From: Flavobacteriales bacterium
GTDB lineage: Bacteria > Bacteroidota > Bacteroidia > Flavobacteriales_D > Sanyastnellaceae
Reading direction: 5' to 3'
NCBI GenBank assembly: GCA_947448135.1
Contig: CANFLZ010000004.1
Location: forward strand, 17,058 to 81,057
DNA: 64,000 nt
Made by a program: the position numbers and the translations under genes. The notes beneath the pieces are model-generated. The model saw only the letters and a program-made list of their open reading frames with translations, had not been told where the DNA came from and ran no database searches. Of this stretch, positions 25,613 through 34,851 are shown in pieces (position 1 is the first letter of the stretch; every line of letters starts with the position of its first letter).

Positions 25613-26654
25613 TCAGCCAAAGAAAATTCTGTTTTTATTTCGTGAACTTGCGGGTTATTTTGTAGCTAGTTTAGAAAAATACACCGCTGAAAAAAATGTA
25701 GAGGTAAAGGTTATTTATTGGCCAGTGAATGCGGAGGCCCCATTTCAGTGGGGAGATTCCCATCCTAAAATTCAATGGGTGGATAGAACCACTTGGAATC
25801 CTGAAGAAACTATAAAAAAAAATCAATCCGGAGAGTACGATTTAATTGTAGTTTCAGGTTGGAGTGATGTTTCATATAACAAAGTCATTCAATCAAGGGG
25901 CAAGGCAAAAAAGGTCGTTACATTTGATACACAGTGGGATGGAAGTTGGCGGATGAAATTGGGCAGATGGTGGCTTTGGTGGAGGGTTTTGCGTCATATA
26001 GATACCGCTTGGGTTCCAGGCGATCGTCAAAGATTGTTTGCGGAAAAATTGTTTTTCAATCCTCTTCAAATTGTCACGGGATTTTATGTCGCGGATACGA
26101 CAGGAATTGATGTGACTCAAGAGCATAGAGATGAAGCTGTTTTTCGAATCGGAATTGTTGCCAGGCTAGTGGAATCGAAGGGTTTTCCAGAAGTGGTACA
26201 TGCCCTGATTCCATCTCTTAATCAAAATAATAAATGGCAATTGCACATTTGGGGAACAGGACCTCTTCAAAAACAATTGCCGCAACATCCCCAAATATTT
26301 TACCATGGTTTTGCCCAACCTGAGACTTTGAAAAAAGTATGGCGAGAGTGGAATGTCTTTTTGCTTCCCTCGAAATATGAGCCATGGGGCGTAGTCGTTC
26401 ATGAAGCTGCTTCTGCAGGACTGCCTTTGGTTTTGACTTCTGCCGTTGGTGCAGGAGATCAATTTGTACAATCACCGGATAATGGCTTTATCTTTCCCGT
26501 CGGCGATTATGCAGCAATGGCTGTTCAATTGAATACAATCTATAATTGGAGCAAAGAGGAAAGGGAAAATTGTAAAAATATTTCTTTGGAACAATCTAGA
26601 TCAATCTCCCATTTTCAATGGGTTGAAAATCTTGAAAAATTGAGTAAACGATAA
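25602..26654 (+). CDS. Family 4 glycosyltransferase
   Basis: 350 residues. The donor-binding half is clear: FRIGIVARLVESKGFPEVVHALIP split over two strands, WGTGPLQKQLP, and PSKYEPWGVVVHEAASAGLPLVL with the E-x7-E-like pair. It is the third gene of the polysaccharide operon and its TAA overlaps the asnB ATG (TAATG). The sugar donor and linkage cannot be predicted. Confidence 0.82.
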   Translation: MSLNQPKKILFLFRELAGYFVASLEKYTAEKNVEVKVIYWPVNAEAPFQWGDSHPKIQWVDRTTWNPEETIKKNQSGEYDLIVVSGWSDVSYNKVIQSRGKAKKVVTFDTQWDGSWRMKLGRWWLWWRVLRHIDTAWVPGDRQRLFAEKLFFNPLQIVTGFYVADTTGIDVTQEHRDEAVFRIGIVARLVESKGFPEVVHALIPSLNQNNKWQLHIWGTGPLQKQLPQHPQIFYHGFAQPETLKKVWREWNVFLLPSKYEPWGVVVHEAASAGLPLVLTSAVGAGDQFVQSPDNGFIFPVGDYAAMAVQLNTIYNWSKEERENCKNISLEQSRSISHFQWVENLEKLSKR

Positions 26655-28516
26655 TGTGCGGAGTAGCAGGTATAATAGGAGATTGGCGTCGTGAAAAGCA
26701 TGGCGAATGGTTAGAATCAATGAAACTGACAATGGTTCATCGTGGATCGGATGATCAAGGAACACATGTAGTCGATAATTGTACTTTAGGTCACCAAAGG
26801 CTTTCAATAATAGACACTGGGAAATCAGGTCATCAGCCTATGTTCTCCAATGATGAGAAATTGGTGATTGTTTTCAATGGGGAGATTTATAATTTTATTG
26901 AGTTAAAACAATTGCTTCAGTCAGAATATGCTTTTAAAACCCATACGGATACGGAAGTAATAATCGCCGCATACCAGCGATGGGGTCGAGATTTTGTGAA
27001 ATATCTCAATGGCATGTTTGCTATAGCCATTTATGACATTCAAAAACAGGAGCTGTTGATGGTGAGAGACAGGTTGGGAGAGAAGCCCTTGTATTGGATG
27101 GAACGCGAGAATACACTGTTCTTTTCTTCTGAAATACGGTCTTTGTTATCTACTGAGGTGATTGATCCAGTTGTGGATGAAACTTCATTGATGCAGTATG
27201 TTACCTATCAAACAGTGTGGTGTCCTAGAACCATTGTGAAGGATATTTTTTCTTTTCTTCCTGGCGAAATGAAGGTATGGAAAGAGGGGAGATTTGTAGA
27301 GAGCTTTCAATATTGGAGCCCTCAAAATATAGAACCTTCACATGAAATGGACAGCAAAGTTTTGGTTCAAAAAATGGTGAGAGGTCATCTTGAACGAAGT
27401 GTTGAATGGCGCATGCGCTGTGATGTTCCATTTGGAGCTTTTCTTTCAGGTGGTGTCGACTCTTCCGTGATAGTGGGACTGATGTCTCAATTTTCGGAAC
27501 ACGCGGTTTCTACTTTTTCGATTGGATTTGAAGAGAAGGAATTTGACGAAAGTGAATATGCTCAAATTATTGCAAAAAAGTACAACACAAATCACCATAC
27601 CATTTTCCTAAAATCCAGTGATTTTCTTTCTGGAGTGATGCCTGCTTTGGATGCGATGGACCATCCTTCGGGTGATGGTATCAATAGCTTTGTTGTTTCC
27701 AAGGTTACACGGGAACAAGGTGTGAAAATGGCTCTTTCTGGATTGGGTGGCGATGAAGTTTTTGGCGGATATCCAATTTTTGGAAGATTGAAAAAATCAG
27801 ATTTTTGGAGAAGTAAATTGCCCTCCTTTTCTTTTCATTCGGATACTTTGAAATCGCTATTGTCTTTGAAGTGGAATTCGGTTCAAGTAAATCGCATGAT
27901 CAATTTTTTTGGGGCAACTTCAAAGGACAATTTTTCCATGTATCGTTCAGATCGAACGCTAACCGATTTAAAAGAATTGCAAGATTTTTCTGAAGAGCAA
28001 TTCGCAGATGTTTTTCCGTTGAATGTATGGAAAGATAAGGGAGTTGATCAATTGTATCAAAGTGTTTCCGCTGCAGAAATGAGCAGTTATATGGCGCATG
28101 TTTTATTGCGCGATGGAGATCAAATGTCGATGGCGCATACCTTGGAAGTGCGCGTTCCTTTTTTGGATCATGAATTGGTTGAATATGTAGTAGGCCTTTC
28201 GGATAATTTGAAGATGGGTCCTTGGGATAAAAATTTGTTGATACAGTCTTGTTGTGATTTATTACCACGAGAAATTTATGATCGAAAAAAGAAGGGTTTT
28301 ACATTTCCTTGGGAAATATGGATGAGAGGGCCATTGGCCTCGTTTTGCTCAGAAGCCTTGCGTGATATTTTTGACATTCCTATTTTCACGTCTTTGAATT
28401 TAGAAGAACAGTGGAATCGATTTTTAAATGGAGATAAAAAGGTGTCATGGAATTACTTCTGGCATTTGGTGGTTTTATCCTACTGGTTAAAAAAGAACAA
28501 TGTCCGATTCTCCTGA
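26654..28516 (+). CDS. asnB: Asparagine synthetase (glutamine-hydrolysing)
   Basis: 620 residues. Cys2 (MCGVAGIIG) is the glutaminase nucleophile; glutaminase residues RLSIIDTGKSGHQPM and FNGEIYNF follow. The synthetase half has the PP-loop LSGGVDSSVIVG (about residues 260-271), GLGGDEVFGGYP and VRVPFLDHELVEYV. It amidates aspartate with glutamine nitrogen and ATP. Inside a polysaccharide operon AsnB-family enzymes are often proposed to amidate a sugar acid or glycan-linked amino acid instead, so the substrate is uncertain. The 3' end overlaps the next glycosyltransferase by 17 bases. Confidence 0.85.
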   Translation: MCGVAGIIGDWRREKHGEWLESMKLTMVHRGSDDQGTHVVDNCTLGHQRLSIIDTGKSGHQPMFSNDEKLVIVFNGEIYNFIELKQLLQSEYAFKTHTDTEVIIAAYQRWGRDFVKYLNGMFAIAIYDIQKQELLMVRDRLGEKPLYWMERENTLFFSSEIRSLLSTEVIDPVVDETSLMQYVTYQTVWCPRTIVKDIFSFLPGEMKVWKEGRFVESFQYWSPQNIEPSHEMDSKVLVQKMVRGHLERSVEWRMRCDVPFGAFLSGGVDSSVIVGLMSQFSEHAVSTFSIGFEEKEFDESEYAQIIAKKYNTNHHTIFLKSSDFLSGVMPALDAMDHPSGDGINSFVVSKVTREQGVKMALSGLGGDEVFGGYPIFGRLKKSDFWRSKLPSFSFHSDTLKSLLSLKWNSVQVNRMINFFGATSKDNFSMYRSDRTLTDLKELQDFSEEQFADVFPLNVWKDKGVDQLYQSVSAAEMSSYMAHVLLRDGDQMSMAHTLEVRVPFLDHELVEYVVGLSDNLKMGPWDKNLLIQSCCDLLPREIYDRKKKGFTFPWEIWMRGPLASFCSEALRDIFDIPIFTSLNLEEQWNRFLNGDKKVSWNYFWHLVVLSYWLKKNNVRFS

Positions 28517-29642
28517 AATATTAATTTTCTCTGATTGGTTTTCGCCAGGTTACAAAGCTGGTGGTCCCATTCGTTCGATTGAGAATATCGCAGCCCTATT
28601 GGGTGATCGAGCGTATATCGTCACAAGTGATCGTGATTTGGGTGATAAAGACGCCTACTCAGATGTATTGTTCAATCAATGGATCACATGGAAACATGGC
28701 GCTCATGTCATGTATATTACATCCGATCAAATTGGTGATGCGAGGTTAGAGGAGGTCATGTCTTTGCGCAAGTCTTCGGTGTGGTATCTCAATTCGATGT
28801 TTTCAAAGCGATTTACGATTGCACCGTTGCGTTATAGAAAAAAAATGAACTTGGCAAACAAGCTCATTTTGGCGCCAAGAGGCATGTTGCATCCAAATGC
28901 TATCAAATTCAAGCGCTGGAAAAAACTGCTCTTTTTATATGTATTGAAAAAATTGGGCTGGATAAAGAATGTTGTTTGGCAAGCCACTAGCGTTCATGAA
29001 AAAGAGTACATTCTTGAATATTTCGGAAAAGAAGAAAGGGTTGTTTTGAATGCCAATATCCCAACATTTCATACTTTTAGAGCAGAGCCAAATTGGACAA
29101 ATTCAAGTCAAGTTTGGGTCATGCTAACACGATTTAGCGAAGAGAAGGGTGTTTTAGAAGGACTGGATTGGTGGGCCAAACATCCGTTTTCCCAACAGGT
29201 GAAAATGTTAGTGGTTGGGCCACATGAAAATGAAGAATATTCCAAGAAGGTAGAGCAGTGGGTGGCTCAACATCCTGATCAAGATGTTCAACTTTTGGGT
29301 TCATTGCGGGTGGATGACTATTACCCATTGTTACAGCAAGCGCATTTTTTGTTTTCACCTACACGAGGAGAGAATTATGGCCACGCCATTGCAGAGTCTC
29401 TTTTGATGGGACTTCCAGTGATTGTTGCAGATACCACCCCTTGGCGTAATTTGACGGAGAGGAAAATAGGATTTGATTTTGAAAGAAGTGAAATGGGTCT
29501 TCATGCTGTCATGGATGTCATTTCTAAAATGACCGAGGAAGATTATCATCTGTTTTATTTGTCTTTGAAAAAATTCAGAATCGAAGAAGAGTTGGCGTTG
29601 AAAAATAAAGAGAGTTGGGGACAATTATTTGAAAAACATTAA
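28500..29642 (+). CDS. Family 4 glycosyltransferase (last gene of polysaccharide operon)
   Basis: 380 residues starting with [25 protein letters not shown], a start typical of GT4 enzymes of the WbuB-like group. Other landmarks: [27 protein letters not shown], a donor half with [18 protein letters not shown] and [24 protein letters not shown] carrying the E-x7-E-type site. The start overlaps asnB by 17 bases. No terminator was seen before rimK, 47 bases downstream. Confidence 0.83.
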   Translation: MSDSPEILIFSDWFSPGYKAGGPIRSIENIAALLGDRAYIVTSDRDLGDKDAYSDVLFNQWITWKHGAHVMYITSDQIGDARLEEVMSLRKSSVWYLNSMFSKRFTIAPLRYRKKMNLANKLILAPRGMLHPNAIKFKRWKKLLFLYVLKKLGWIKNVVWQATSVHEKEYILEYFGKEERVVLNANIPTFHTFRAEPNWTNSSQVWVMLTRFSEEKGVLEGLDWWAKHPFSQQVKMLVVGPHENEEYSKKVEQWVAQHPDQDVQLLGSLRVDDYYPLLQQAHFLFSPTRGENYGHAIAESLLMGLPVIVADTTPWRNLTERKIGFDFERSEMGLHAVMDVISKMTEEDYHLFYLSLKKFRIEEELALKNKESWGQLFEKH

Positions 29643-29689
29643 CGTCTCCTTTACATTCCTTGCCGTATCATTGTAAGGTATTATATCTC

Positions 29690-30562
29690 ATGAAAATTGT
29701 AGTCTTATCCAGAAATCCTAAGCTGTATAGTACCAGTCGATTGGTAGAAGCAGGTCAAGCCAGGGGGCATGAAGTCCTTGTATTGGATCACTTAAAATGT
29801 AATTTGGTGATTGAAAAGAAAAATCCCAAAGTAATTTACAAGGGCCAAGAAATCAAGGATGTCCAGGCTGTTATTCCAAGGATAGGTGCCTCTGTTACAT
29901 TTTATGGGACGGCGGTTGTAAGGCAATTTGAGATGATGCACGTTTTTTCTGCTGTGGAATCTCAAGCTTTGGTTCGTTCTCGTGATAAGCTGAGAAGTAT
30001 GCAGATTCTTTCTCGCGCTGGATTGGGATTGCCTAAAACTATTTTTACCAATTACAGCAAGGATGTGGAAAGAACTTTGAAAGAGGTTGGCGGTGCGCCG
30101 GTTGTTATCAAATTATTGGAAGGAACCCAAGGTTTGGGAGTTGTATTGGCAGACAACGAGAAAGCAGCCGTTTCTGTAATAGAGGCGTTCAATGGTTTAA
30201 AAGCCCGAGTGATTGTACAAGAGTTTATCAAAGAAGCCAAAGGTGCTGATATTCGTGCATTTGTTGTTGATGGACAAGTAGTGGGAGCGATGATGAGAAC
30301 GGCCAAGGAGGGTGAGTTTAGAAGCAATCTACATCGTGGTGGTACAGCAGAAATAATTGAGTTAACGCCGGAGGAAGAGATTACCGCTATCAAGGCAGCC
30401 AACGCTATGAAATTGGGAATTGCTGGTGTGGATATGCTCCGAAGCGATAGAGGTCCTTTGATAATCGAAGTGAATTCATCTCCAGGATTGGAGGGGATTG
30501 AACAAGCCACAGGAAAGGATATTGCCACTCATATCATCAAGTACGTAGAAAAAAATGTTTGA
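29690..30562 (+). CDS. rimK: ATP-grasp ligase RimK (ribosomal protein S6-L-glutamate ligase type)
   Basis: 290 residues from ATG 29690, the standard RimK length. RimK landmarks: [77 protein letters not shown] and the metal/ATP site [26 protein letters not shown]. It adds glutamate residues to the C-terminus of ribosomal protein S6 or poly-glutamates another acceptor. Its last eight bases overlap the TauE-like gene. The antagonist-type protease RimB is encoded 0.75 kb downstream on the other strand. Confidence 0.9.
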   Translation: MKIVVLSRNPKLYSTSRLVEAGQARGHEVLVLDHLKCNLVIEKKNPKVIYKGQEIKDVQAVIPRIGASVTFYGTAVVRQFEMMHVFSAVESQALVRSRDKLRSMQILSRAGLGLPKTIFTNYSKDVERTLKEVGGAPVVIKLLEGTQGLGVVLADNEKAAVSVIEAFNGLKARVIVQEFIKEAKGADIRAFVVDGQVVGAMMRTAKEGEFRSNLHRGGTAEIIELTPEEEITAIKAANAMKLGIAGVDMLRSDRGPLIIEVNSSPGLEGIEQATGKDIATHIIKYVEKNV

Positions 30563-31307
30563 TCTCCTAGCTTCACTTTCTGTTGAAGAGGGACTGATAT
30601 TTTTCTCATTGGCTTTGTTGGCCGAAATACTTGGCACTATTGGCGGGTTTGGATCTTCGTTGTTTTTTATACCCATAGCGATTTTTTTCTTCGACTTTCA
30701 AACAGTCTTGGGTATCACAGGGATTTTTCACGTTTTCAGTAATTTGACCAAGATTGGACTTTTTAGGAAAGGTGTCGATTATAAAGTGGTTTTGTGGATA
30801 GGAATACCCTCTGTGATTACTGTTGTCATTGGTTCTTTTTTTGGATCTCTTATATCAGGGAAGCTTTTGGAAATTGCGATGAGCATTTTAATAGCTGTAT
30901 TGGGATTGATTTTTTTGTTCTACAAGCCTAAACCCATTTCCCCAAATCCTATTCTATCCATTTTGGGAGGCTCAGTAGCAGGTTTGCTTTCTGGAGCTTT
31001 GGGCACTGGTGGCGCAATACGTGGCTTGGTTTTGTCTAGGTATCAATTGAGTATTGCTTCTTTCATTGCCACATCCGCGTGGATTGATTTGGCGGTTGAT
31101 GTGAGCCGAAGTGCAGTCTATATCTCGGAAGGTTTTGTGCAATGGGGAGCTGTTTCGCTTTTGGCTATTCTCTTTATCATTTCCTTGTTGGGCAATAACA
31201 TAGGGAAATGGATACTCAACCGCGTTGAGCAAAGCGTATTTCGCAATTGGGTGCTTTGGATGGTGGTGATAACTGGAATCAGCTCACTGATCAAAGTGAT
31301 GTTGTAA
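30555..31307 (+). CDS. TauE/SafE family membrane protein
   Basis: 250 residues with about eight hydrophobic segments in two similar halves. The N-half holds [19 protein letters not shown] and the C-half [21 protein letters not shown], the doubled glycine-rich motif of TauE/SafE (DUF81) exporters of sulfite, sulfonates or other organic anions. It is coupled to rimK by an eight-base overlap and ends two bases before the convergent rimB gene. The substrate is unknown and no sulfur genes are near. Confidence 0.82.
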   Translation: MFDLLASLSVEEGLIFFSLALLAEILGTIGGFGSSLFFIPIAIFFFDFQTVLGITGIFHVFSNLTKIGLFRKGVDYKVVLWIGIPSVITVVIGSFFGSLISGKLLEIAMSILIAVLGLIFLFYKPKPISPNPILSILGGSVAGLLSGALGTGGAIRGLVLSRYQLSIASFIATSAWIDLAVDVSRSAVYISEGFVQWGAVSLLAILFIISLLGNNIGKWILNRVEQSVFRNWVLWMVVITGISSLIKVML

Positions 31308-31309
31308 AA

Positions 31310-31723
31310 TTAAAAAGTGTTCAGGTTGATTTGACTGACGTCCACCAAGAATTTCTTTCCGATGGTTTTTCGACCCAATAATACCGGATACTTCATTCCC
31401 GATCGGTTGGTAAGCGTGACCTCGCTTTGGATGGTTTTTTGACCAATTTTAATGGCTGTTCTGACGCAATAACGTTCTTCTGTTTGTCCGAAGGAATTTT
31501 TGATGACTCGTTTTTTGAATTTGTCGAAAAGAACAACGATGGGGTGGTCATTTTCTTCCCAAGTAAAGATAACCTCCAGACAATTTTTGCCTGCAATTTC
31601 TTTTTCTTGATAGGAGTCGCAGTGCACTGCGGTTCTAAAAGCTCCAGTGTCGATTTTAGCGGGAATGAAAAAACCTCCCCATTCGGGGAGGTGGATCATT
31701 TCTCTTCTGCCGATAATTTCCAT
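31310..31723 (-). CDS. rimB: RimB-type retropepsin-like protease (ATP-dependent zinc protease family)
   Basis: 137 residues. The aspartic protease-like motif KIDTGAFRTAVHCD (about residues 22-35; the family usually has DTGAxTSALH) and the later YPVLLGRKTIGKKFLVDV fit PF05618, the RimB family. In Pseudomonas RimB trims glutamates from S6 that RimK added. It starts three bases after yqeY, on the strand facing rimK-tauE. A terminator-like hairpin lies within its first 20 codons. Confidence 0.82.
   Translation of the reverse strand: MEIIGRREMIHLPEWGGFFIPAKIDTGAFRTAVHCDSYQEKEIAGKNCLEVIFTWEENDHPIVVLFDKFKKRVIKNSFGQTEERYCVRTAIKIGQKTIQSEVTLTNRSGMKYPVLLGRKTIGKKFLVDVSQINLNTF
31668..31692 (-). terminator. 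Terminator-like hairpin inside the 5' end of rimB
   Basis: On the minus strand ACCTCCCC (31685-31692), loop GAAT, GGGGAGGT (31673-31680), then six T including the last stem base region (complement of 31668-31673). A perfect eight-base stem with a four-base loop and T-run, in codons for HLPEWGGFF. It may end part of the yqeY transcripts within rimB, or be a by-product of coding. Confidence 0.55.
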
Positions 31724-31726
31724 GAC

Positions 31727-32176
31727 TTATGAAGCCAAACATGATTTAACCATTTCACTGATGGCTTTCCCATCTGCCTTCCCACTCAATGATTTGGAAG
31801 CTACACCCATAACCTTCCCCATTTCAGAAGGATTGGTAGCGCCTACCTGAGCGATGATTTCGCGAATGGCTTTCTCCAATTCTTCACTGCTCAAGGGCTG
31901 TGGTAAATAGGCTTGAATAACGGCTGCTTGCTTTTGTTCCTCTTCAACCAAATCTTCACGACCCTGGGTTTTGAAAATCTCAATGCTCTCCATTCGTTGC
32001 TTGTTGAGTTTGGTTAAAATCGACATCACTTTATCATCCGTTACCTCTGACGAACCGTCCTTGGTAGCTTCCAATAATATTTTGGATTTGATGTCACGCA
32101 ATGCCATCAATTTTTCTTTGTCACCACCTTTCATGGCAGTTTTGATATCCTCGTTAATTTGATCTGCTAAATTCAT
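31727..32176 (-). CDS. GatB/YqeY domain protein
   Basis: 149 residues with the YqeY pattern: IKTAMKGGDKEKLMALRDIKSKI, KQRMESIEIFKTQGREDLVEEEQKQAAVIQAYLPQPLS and a C-terminal MGKVMGVASKSLSGKADGKAISEMVK. The family corresponds to the tail domain of GatB, which binds tRNA in the amidotransferase, but the role of stand-alone YqeY is not settled. It lies 11 bases downstream of lhgO and three bases upstream of rimB, so the three genes are probably one transcript. Confidence 0.9.
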   Translation of the reverse strand: MNLADQINEDIKTAMKGGDKEKLMALRDIKSKILLEATKDGSSEVTDDKVMSILTKLNKQRMESIEIFKTQGREDLVEEEQKQAAVIQAYLPQPLSSEELEKAIREIIAQVGATNPSEMGKVMGVASKSLSGKADGKAISEMVKSCLAS

Positions 32177-32187
32177 ATTGTTGTTTT

Positions 32188-33405
32188 TTAAATCAATCCA
32201 AAATGTTTGACCGCCATTTCTACAACATTGTCTCCTATAGCCAATGATGCAGTAGCTGCGGGTGAAGGTGCATTCAAAACGTGAATGCTGTGATCGGTGT
32301 ATTCAATGCGGAAGTCATCACGTGTGTCGCCATCTTCGCGAAGCAAAAGTGCTCTCACTCCAGCGCGTCCTGGCACAATGTCTTCCATGGTCAAATCGGG
32401 TATAAGACGTTGCAATGTTTTTAAGAAAAGTCTTTTCGAAAATGCGCGTCTATATTCATCCAATCCGTATTTCATATTGCCCATGAACAATCTCCACGTT
32501 CCAATGTAACTCAGAGCGTCCAATGTGTCGCGCAAACTAAAATCAGTCTTTCCATATCCTTCTCTTTTGAAAGTGAAAACGGCGTTGGGTCCACATTCGA
32601 TCGAGCCGTCGGTCATACGAGTGAAATGTACTCCGAGGAATGGAAATTCAGGATTGGGAACAGGGTAGATAAGATGTTTTACTTTGTGTTTGGCGTGCTC
32701 GGCTAATTCATAGTAGTCACCTCTAAATCCGACTACTTTTTCTTTGAGTGCAACGCCATCTTTTTTTGCCAAACGGTCGGCCTGCAATCCACCACAAACA
32801 ATCAGGTATCTTCCTTTGTAGGATGATTTGTTGGTCTTAACTTGTGTCCACTCACCGTCTCTTTCAAATCCCAAAACTTCTTCTCCAAGATTCACTTTAC
32901 TGTTGAGTTGTAAGGCAACCCCCAATTCGCACATGACCTCTGTGGCTCTTCTGAAATCGATAATTCCGGTACAACCAACGTGTACACCATCAATTCCTTT
33001 TACATGGGGTTCTATTTCTCTGATTTGTTCAGGGCTAACGCGCTGCATTCCTTCAATACCATTGGCTACGCCATGATCGTATATTTTTTCTAAAAACGGA
33101 AGTTCAGAGGAATCTGCGGCTACGATTAGTTTACCACAAACATCATGAGGAATATCGTATTGTTTAGCGAACTCAACCAATTCACGTCTGCCGTTTACGC
33201 AGTTGACTGCTTTTAAAGAGCCAGGTTTGTAATATATACCACTGTGAATAACGCCACTATTGTTACCGGTTTGGTGATTGGCAAGTCGATCTTCTTTTTC
33301 AATCAATAGAATACTGTAATGTGGAAACCGACGTTGCATTTTGTAAAATGTTGCAGCGCCGACAATTCCGCCACCCACGATGATGATATCATATGAAGAA
33401 TTCAT
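32188..33405 (-). CDS. lhgO: L-2-hydroxyglutarate oxidase
   Basis: 405 residues from ATG 33405. FAD-binding start IIIVGGGIVGAATFYKMQRR, then HQTGNNSGVIHSGIYYKPGSLKA (FAD/substrate loop), NPEFPFLGVHFTRMTDG and a C-terminal PSPAATASLAIGDNVVEMA. The pattern fits LhgO, which oxidises L-2-hydroxyglutarate to 2-oxoglutarate and passes electrons to the membrane quinone pool. The residues between 33405 and the TTG-type start at 33426 would extend into the promoter region. Divergent from the MFS gene. Confidence 0.9.
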   Translation of the reverse strand: MNSSYDIIIVGGGIVGAATFYKMQRRFPHYSILLIEKEDRLANHQTGNNSGVIHSGIYYKPGSLKAVNCVNGRRELVEFAKQYDIPHDVCGKLIVAADSSELPFLEKIYDHGVANGIEGMQRVSPEQIREIEPHVKGIDGVHVGCTGIIDFRRATEVMCELGVALQLNSKVNLGEEVLGFERDGEWTQVKTNKSSYKGRYLIVCGGLQADRLAKKDGVALKEKVVGFRGDYYELAEHAKHKVKHLIYPVPNPEFPFLGVHFTRMTDGSIECGPNAVFTFKREGYGKTDFSLRDTLDALSYIGTWRLFMGNMKYGLDEYRRAFSKRLFLKTLQRLIPDLTMEDIVPGRAGVRALLLREDGDTRDDFRIEYTDHSIHVLNAPSPAATASLAIGDNVVEMAVKHFGLI

Positions 33406-33423
33406 TCTGAAGAAATATTTATA

Positions 33424-33431
33424 CAAAAATA
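33424..33431 (-). promoter_or_regulatory. TAnnTTTG box for lhgO-yqeY-rimB
   Basis: Minus-strand TATTTTTG, a perfect -7 consensus, 18 bases before the lhgO ATG at 33405. It lies in the 60-base divergent region shared with the MFS gene. Confidence 0.5.
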
Positions 33432-33453
33432 GGCGAACGAAGATGAAATGGTT

Positions 33454-33461
33454 TAAATTTC
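33454..33461 (+). promoter_or_regulatory. -7-like box TAAATTTC abutting the MFS gene start
   Basis: TAAATTTC, one base off TAnnTTTG, four bases before ATG 33466. Matches the short spacing seen at other starts in the window. Confidence 0.35.
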
Positions 33462-33465
33462 AACT

Positions 33466-34746
33466 ATGAATCAACGCAAGAAAATTCAAAATGCCTGGGG
33501 CATGTATGATTGGGCCAATTCCACCTATAACTTGGTCATCAGTTCCGCGATTTTTCCCATTTTTTATGGCGCGGTTACGTCAATTCGCAATGAGAAAGGG
33601 GACATCATTGATGATAGGGTTCATTTGTTTGGGATGACATTGAAAAATACGGAAGCCCTCTCTTATGCCTTGGCTTTTTCCTTGGCTGTTGTGAGTGTGC
33701 TGGTTCCTTTGTTATCGGGGATTGCGGATTACTATCACATGCGCAAGCGATTCCTTCAGATATTTTGCTATATCGGAGCCGCATCGTGTGCGTCTTTGTA
33801 TTTCTTTGATCCTGCACATCTGGAGATTTCTTTTTTAAGTATCATGTTGGCGTGTATTGGCTTTTGGTGCTCGTACGCATTTGCCAACTCTTTCTTACCG
33901 CAGATTGCACACAAGGATGAACAGGACAAAGTGAGCGCACGCGCTTATTCCATGGGCTATATCGGGAGCGTGAGTTTGTTGATTATGAACTTGATTGCCA
34001 TCAAGGGATTTGGGATGAGCGCTCGTTGGAGTTTCGTCAGTGTGGGCGTCTGGTGGGCCGGGTTTGCACAGATTACTTTCTATCATTTAAAAGAAGAAGC
34101 GATCCATGTTAATGAGGCCAATTCAACTTGGAAAAAAGGATTTCACGAATTGCAGAATGTTTGGAAGCAGATGTCGCATTCACCATCATTGAAAAGATAT
34201 TTGGTTGCCTTCTTCGTCTTTTCGATGGGTATTCAAACCATCATGCAAATGGCGGCATTCTTTGGTGAGAAGGAAATCAATTTGGATTCATCACAATTGA
34301 TCATTGCTATTGTTTTGGTTCAGTTGATTGCGATACCTGGAGCGATATTATTTTCTTGGGGTTCCAAGAAATTGGGCAATATCAAAATGTTGATGATTGC
34401 TTTGTTGGTTTGGGTTGGCGTGTGCGTCTATGCGTTTTATGGCGTAACAGAGGTCGTTACATTTTATATCGCGGCAGGTATAATTGGCTTTATCATGGGG
34501 GGTACACAAAGCTTGGCTCGAAGTACCTACTCAAAGTTTCTACCGGTCACGGATGATACAGCTTCATTCTTCAGCTTTTATGATGTGACAGAAAAATTGG
34601 GTTTGATTATTGGCTTATTTTCTTTTGGATTTTTGGAAGGAACATTTGGTACCATGCGAGCCAGTATCTTGGCGTTGGTTGTCTTTTTCATCTTGGGATT
34701 TTTGCTTTTGCTTTTGGTTCCAAAGGAGGAGAAGTTGAAGCATTGA
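33466..34746 (+). CDS. MFS transporter, UMF1 (Atg22-like) family
   Basis: 426 residues with 12 hydrophobic segments. The start GMYDWANSTYNLVISSAIFPIFYG is the conserved UMF1/Atg22 opening (WANSxY), and GGTQSLARSTYSKFLPV follows in the second half. Atg22 exports amino acids from the yeast vacuole; the bacterial family has no settled substrate. It is a single gene, divergent from lhgO, followed directly by a short repeat element rather than a clear terminator. Confidence 0.87.
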   Translation: MNQRKKIQNAWGMYDWANSTYNLVISSAIFPIFYGAVTSIRNEKGDIIDDRVHLFGMTLKNTEALSYALAFSLAVVSVLVPLLSGIADYYHMRKRFLQIFCYIGAASCASLYFFDPAHLEISFLSIMLACIGFWCSYAFANSFLPQIAHKDEQDKVSARAYSMGYIGSVSLLIMNLIAIKGFGMSARWSFVSVGVWWAGFAQITFYHLKEEAIHVNEANSTWKKGFHELQNVWKQMSHSPSLKRYLVAFFVFSMGIQTIMQMAAFFGEKEINLDSSQLIIAIVLVQLIAIPGAILFSWGSKKLGNIKMLMIALLVWVGVCVYAFYGVTEVVTFYIAAGIIGFIMGGTQSLARSTYSKFLPVTDDTASFFSFYDVTEKLGLIIGLFSFGFLEGTFGTMRASILALVVFFILGFLLLLLVPKEEKLKH

Positions 34747-34756
34747 ATGCATCATC

Positions 34757-34848
34757 CTCTCTGCGCTCTTTGCGCCTTCTTCGTGTTCTTTGGGTTAATA
34801 CAATATTAACGCAGAGCGCGCAAAGTTTTCGCAATGGACGCAAAGGCC
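34757..34848. repeat. Intergenic G/C-rich repeat element with central palindrome
   Basis: A 92-base element starting ten bases after the MFS stop. A perfect seven-base inverted repeat (GTTAATA 34794-34800, TATTAAC 34804-34810) is flanked by short related words: CTCTGCG and CTCTTTGCG, then TTCGTG and TTCTTTG on the left, and CGCAGAG, CGCGCAAAG and ACGCAAAGG on the right. This AACACGAAG/GCGCAAAG type of degenerate repeat is dispersed in many bacterial genomes and yields false ORFs rich in Arg or LCVLCV. Function and mobility are unknown. Confidence 0.7.
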
Positions 34849-34851
34849 TTT

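Noticed and set aside
30052..30528. Minus-strand ORF of 158 residues antisense to rimK
   Set aside because: Antisense to a conserved ATP-grasp gene; composition is typical of a shadow frame.
32188..33405. Link between lhgO and the E2 gene at the window start as one pathway cluster
   Set aside because: Both touch 2-oxoglutarate metabolism, but they are 32 kb apart with unrelated genes between.
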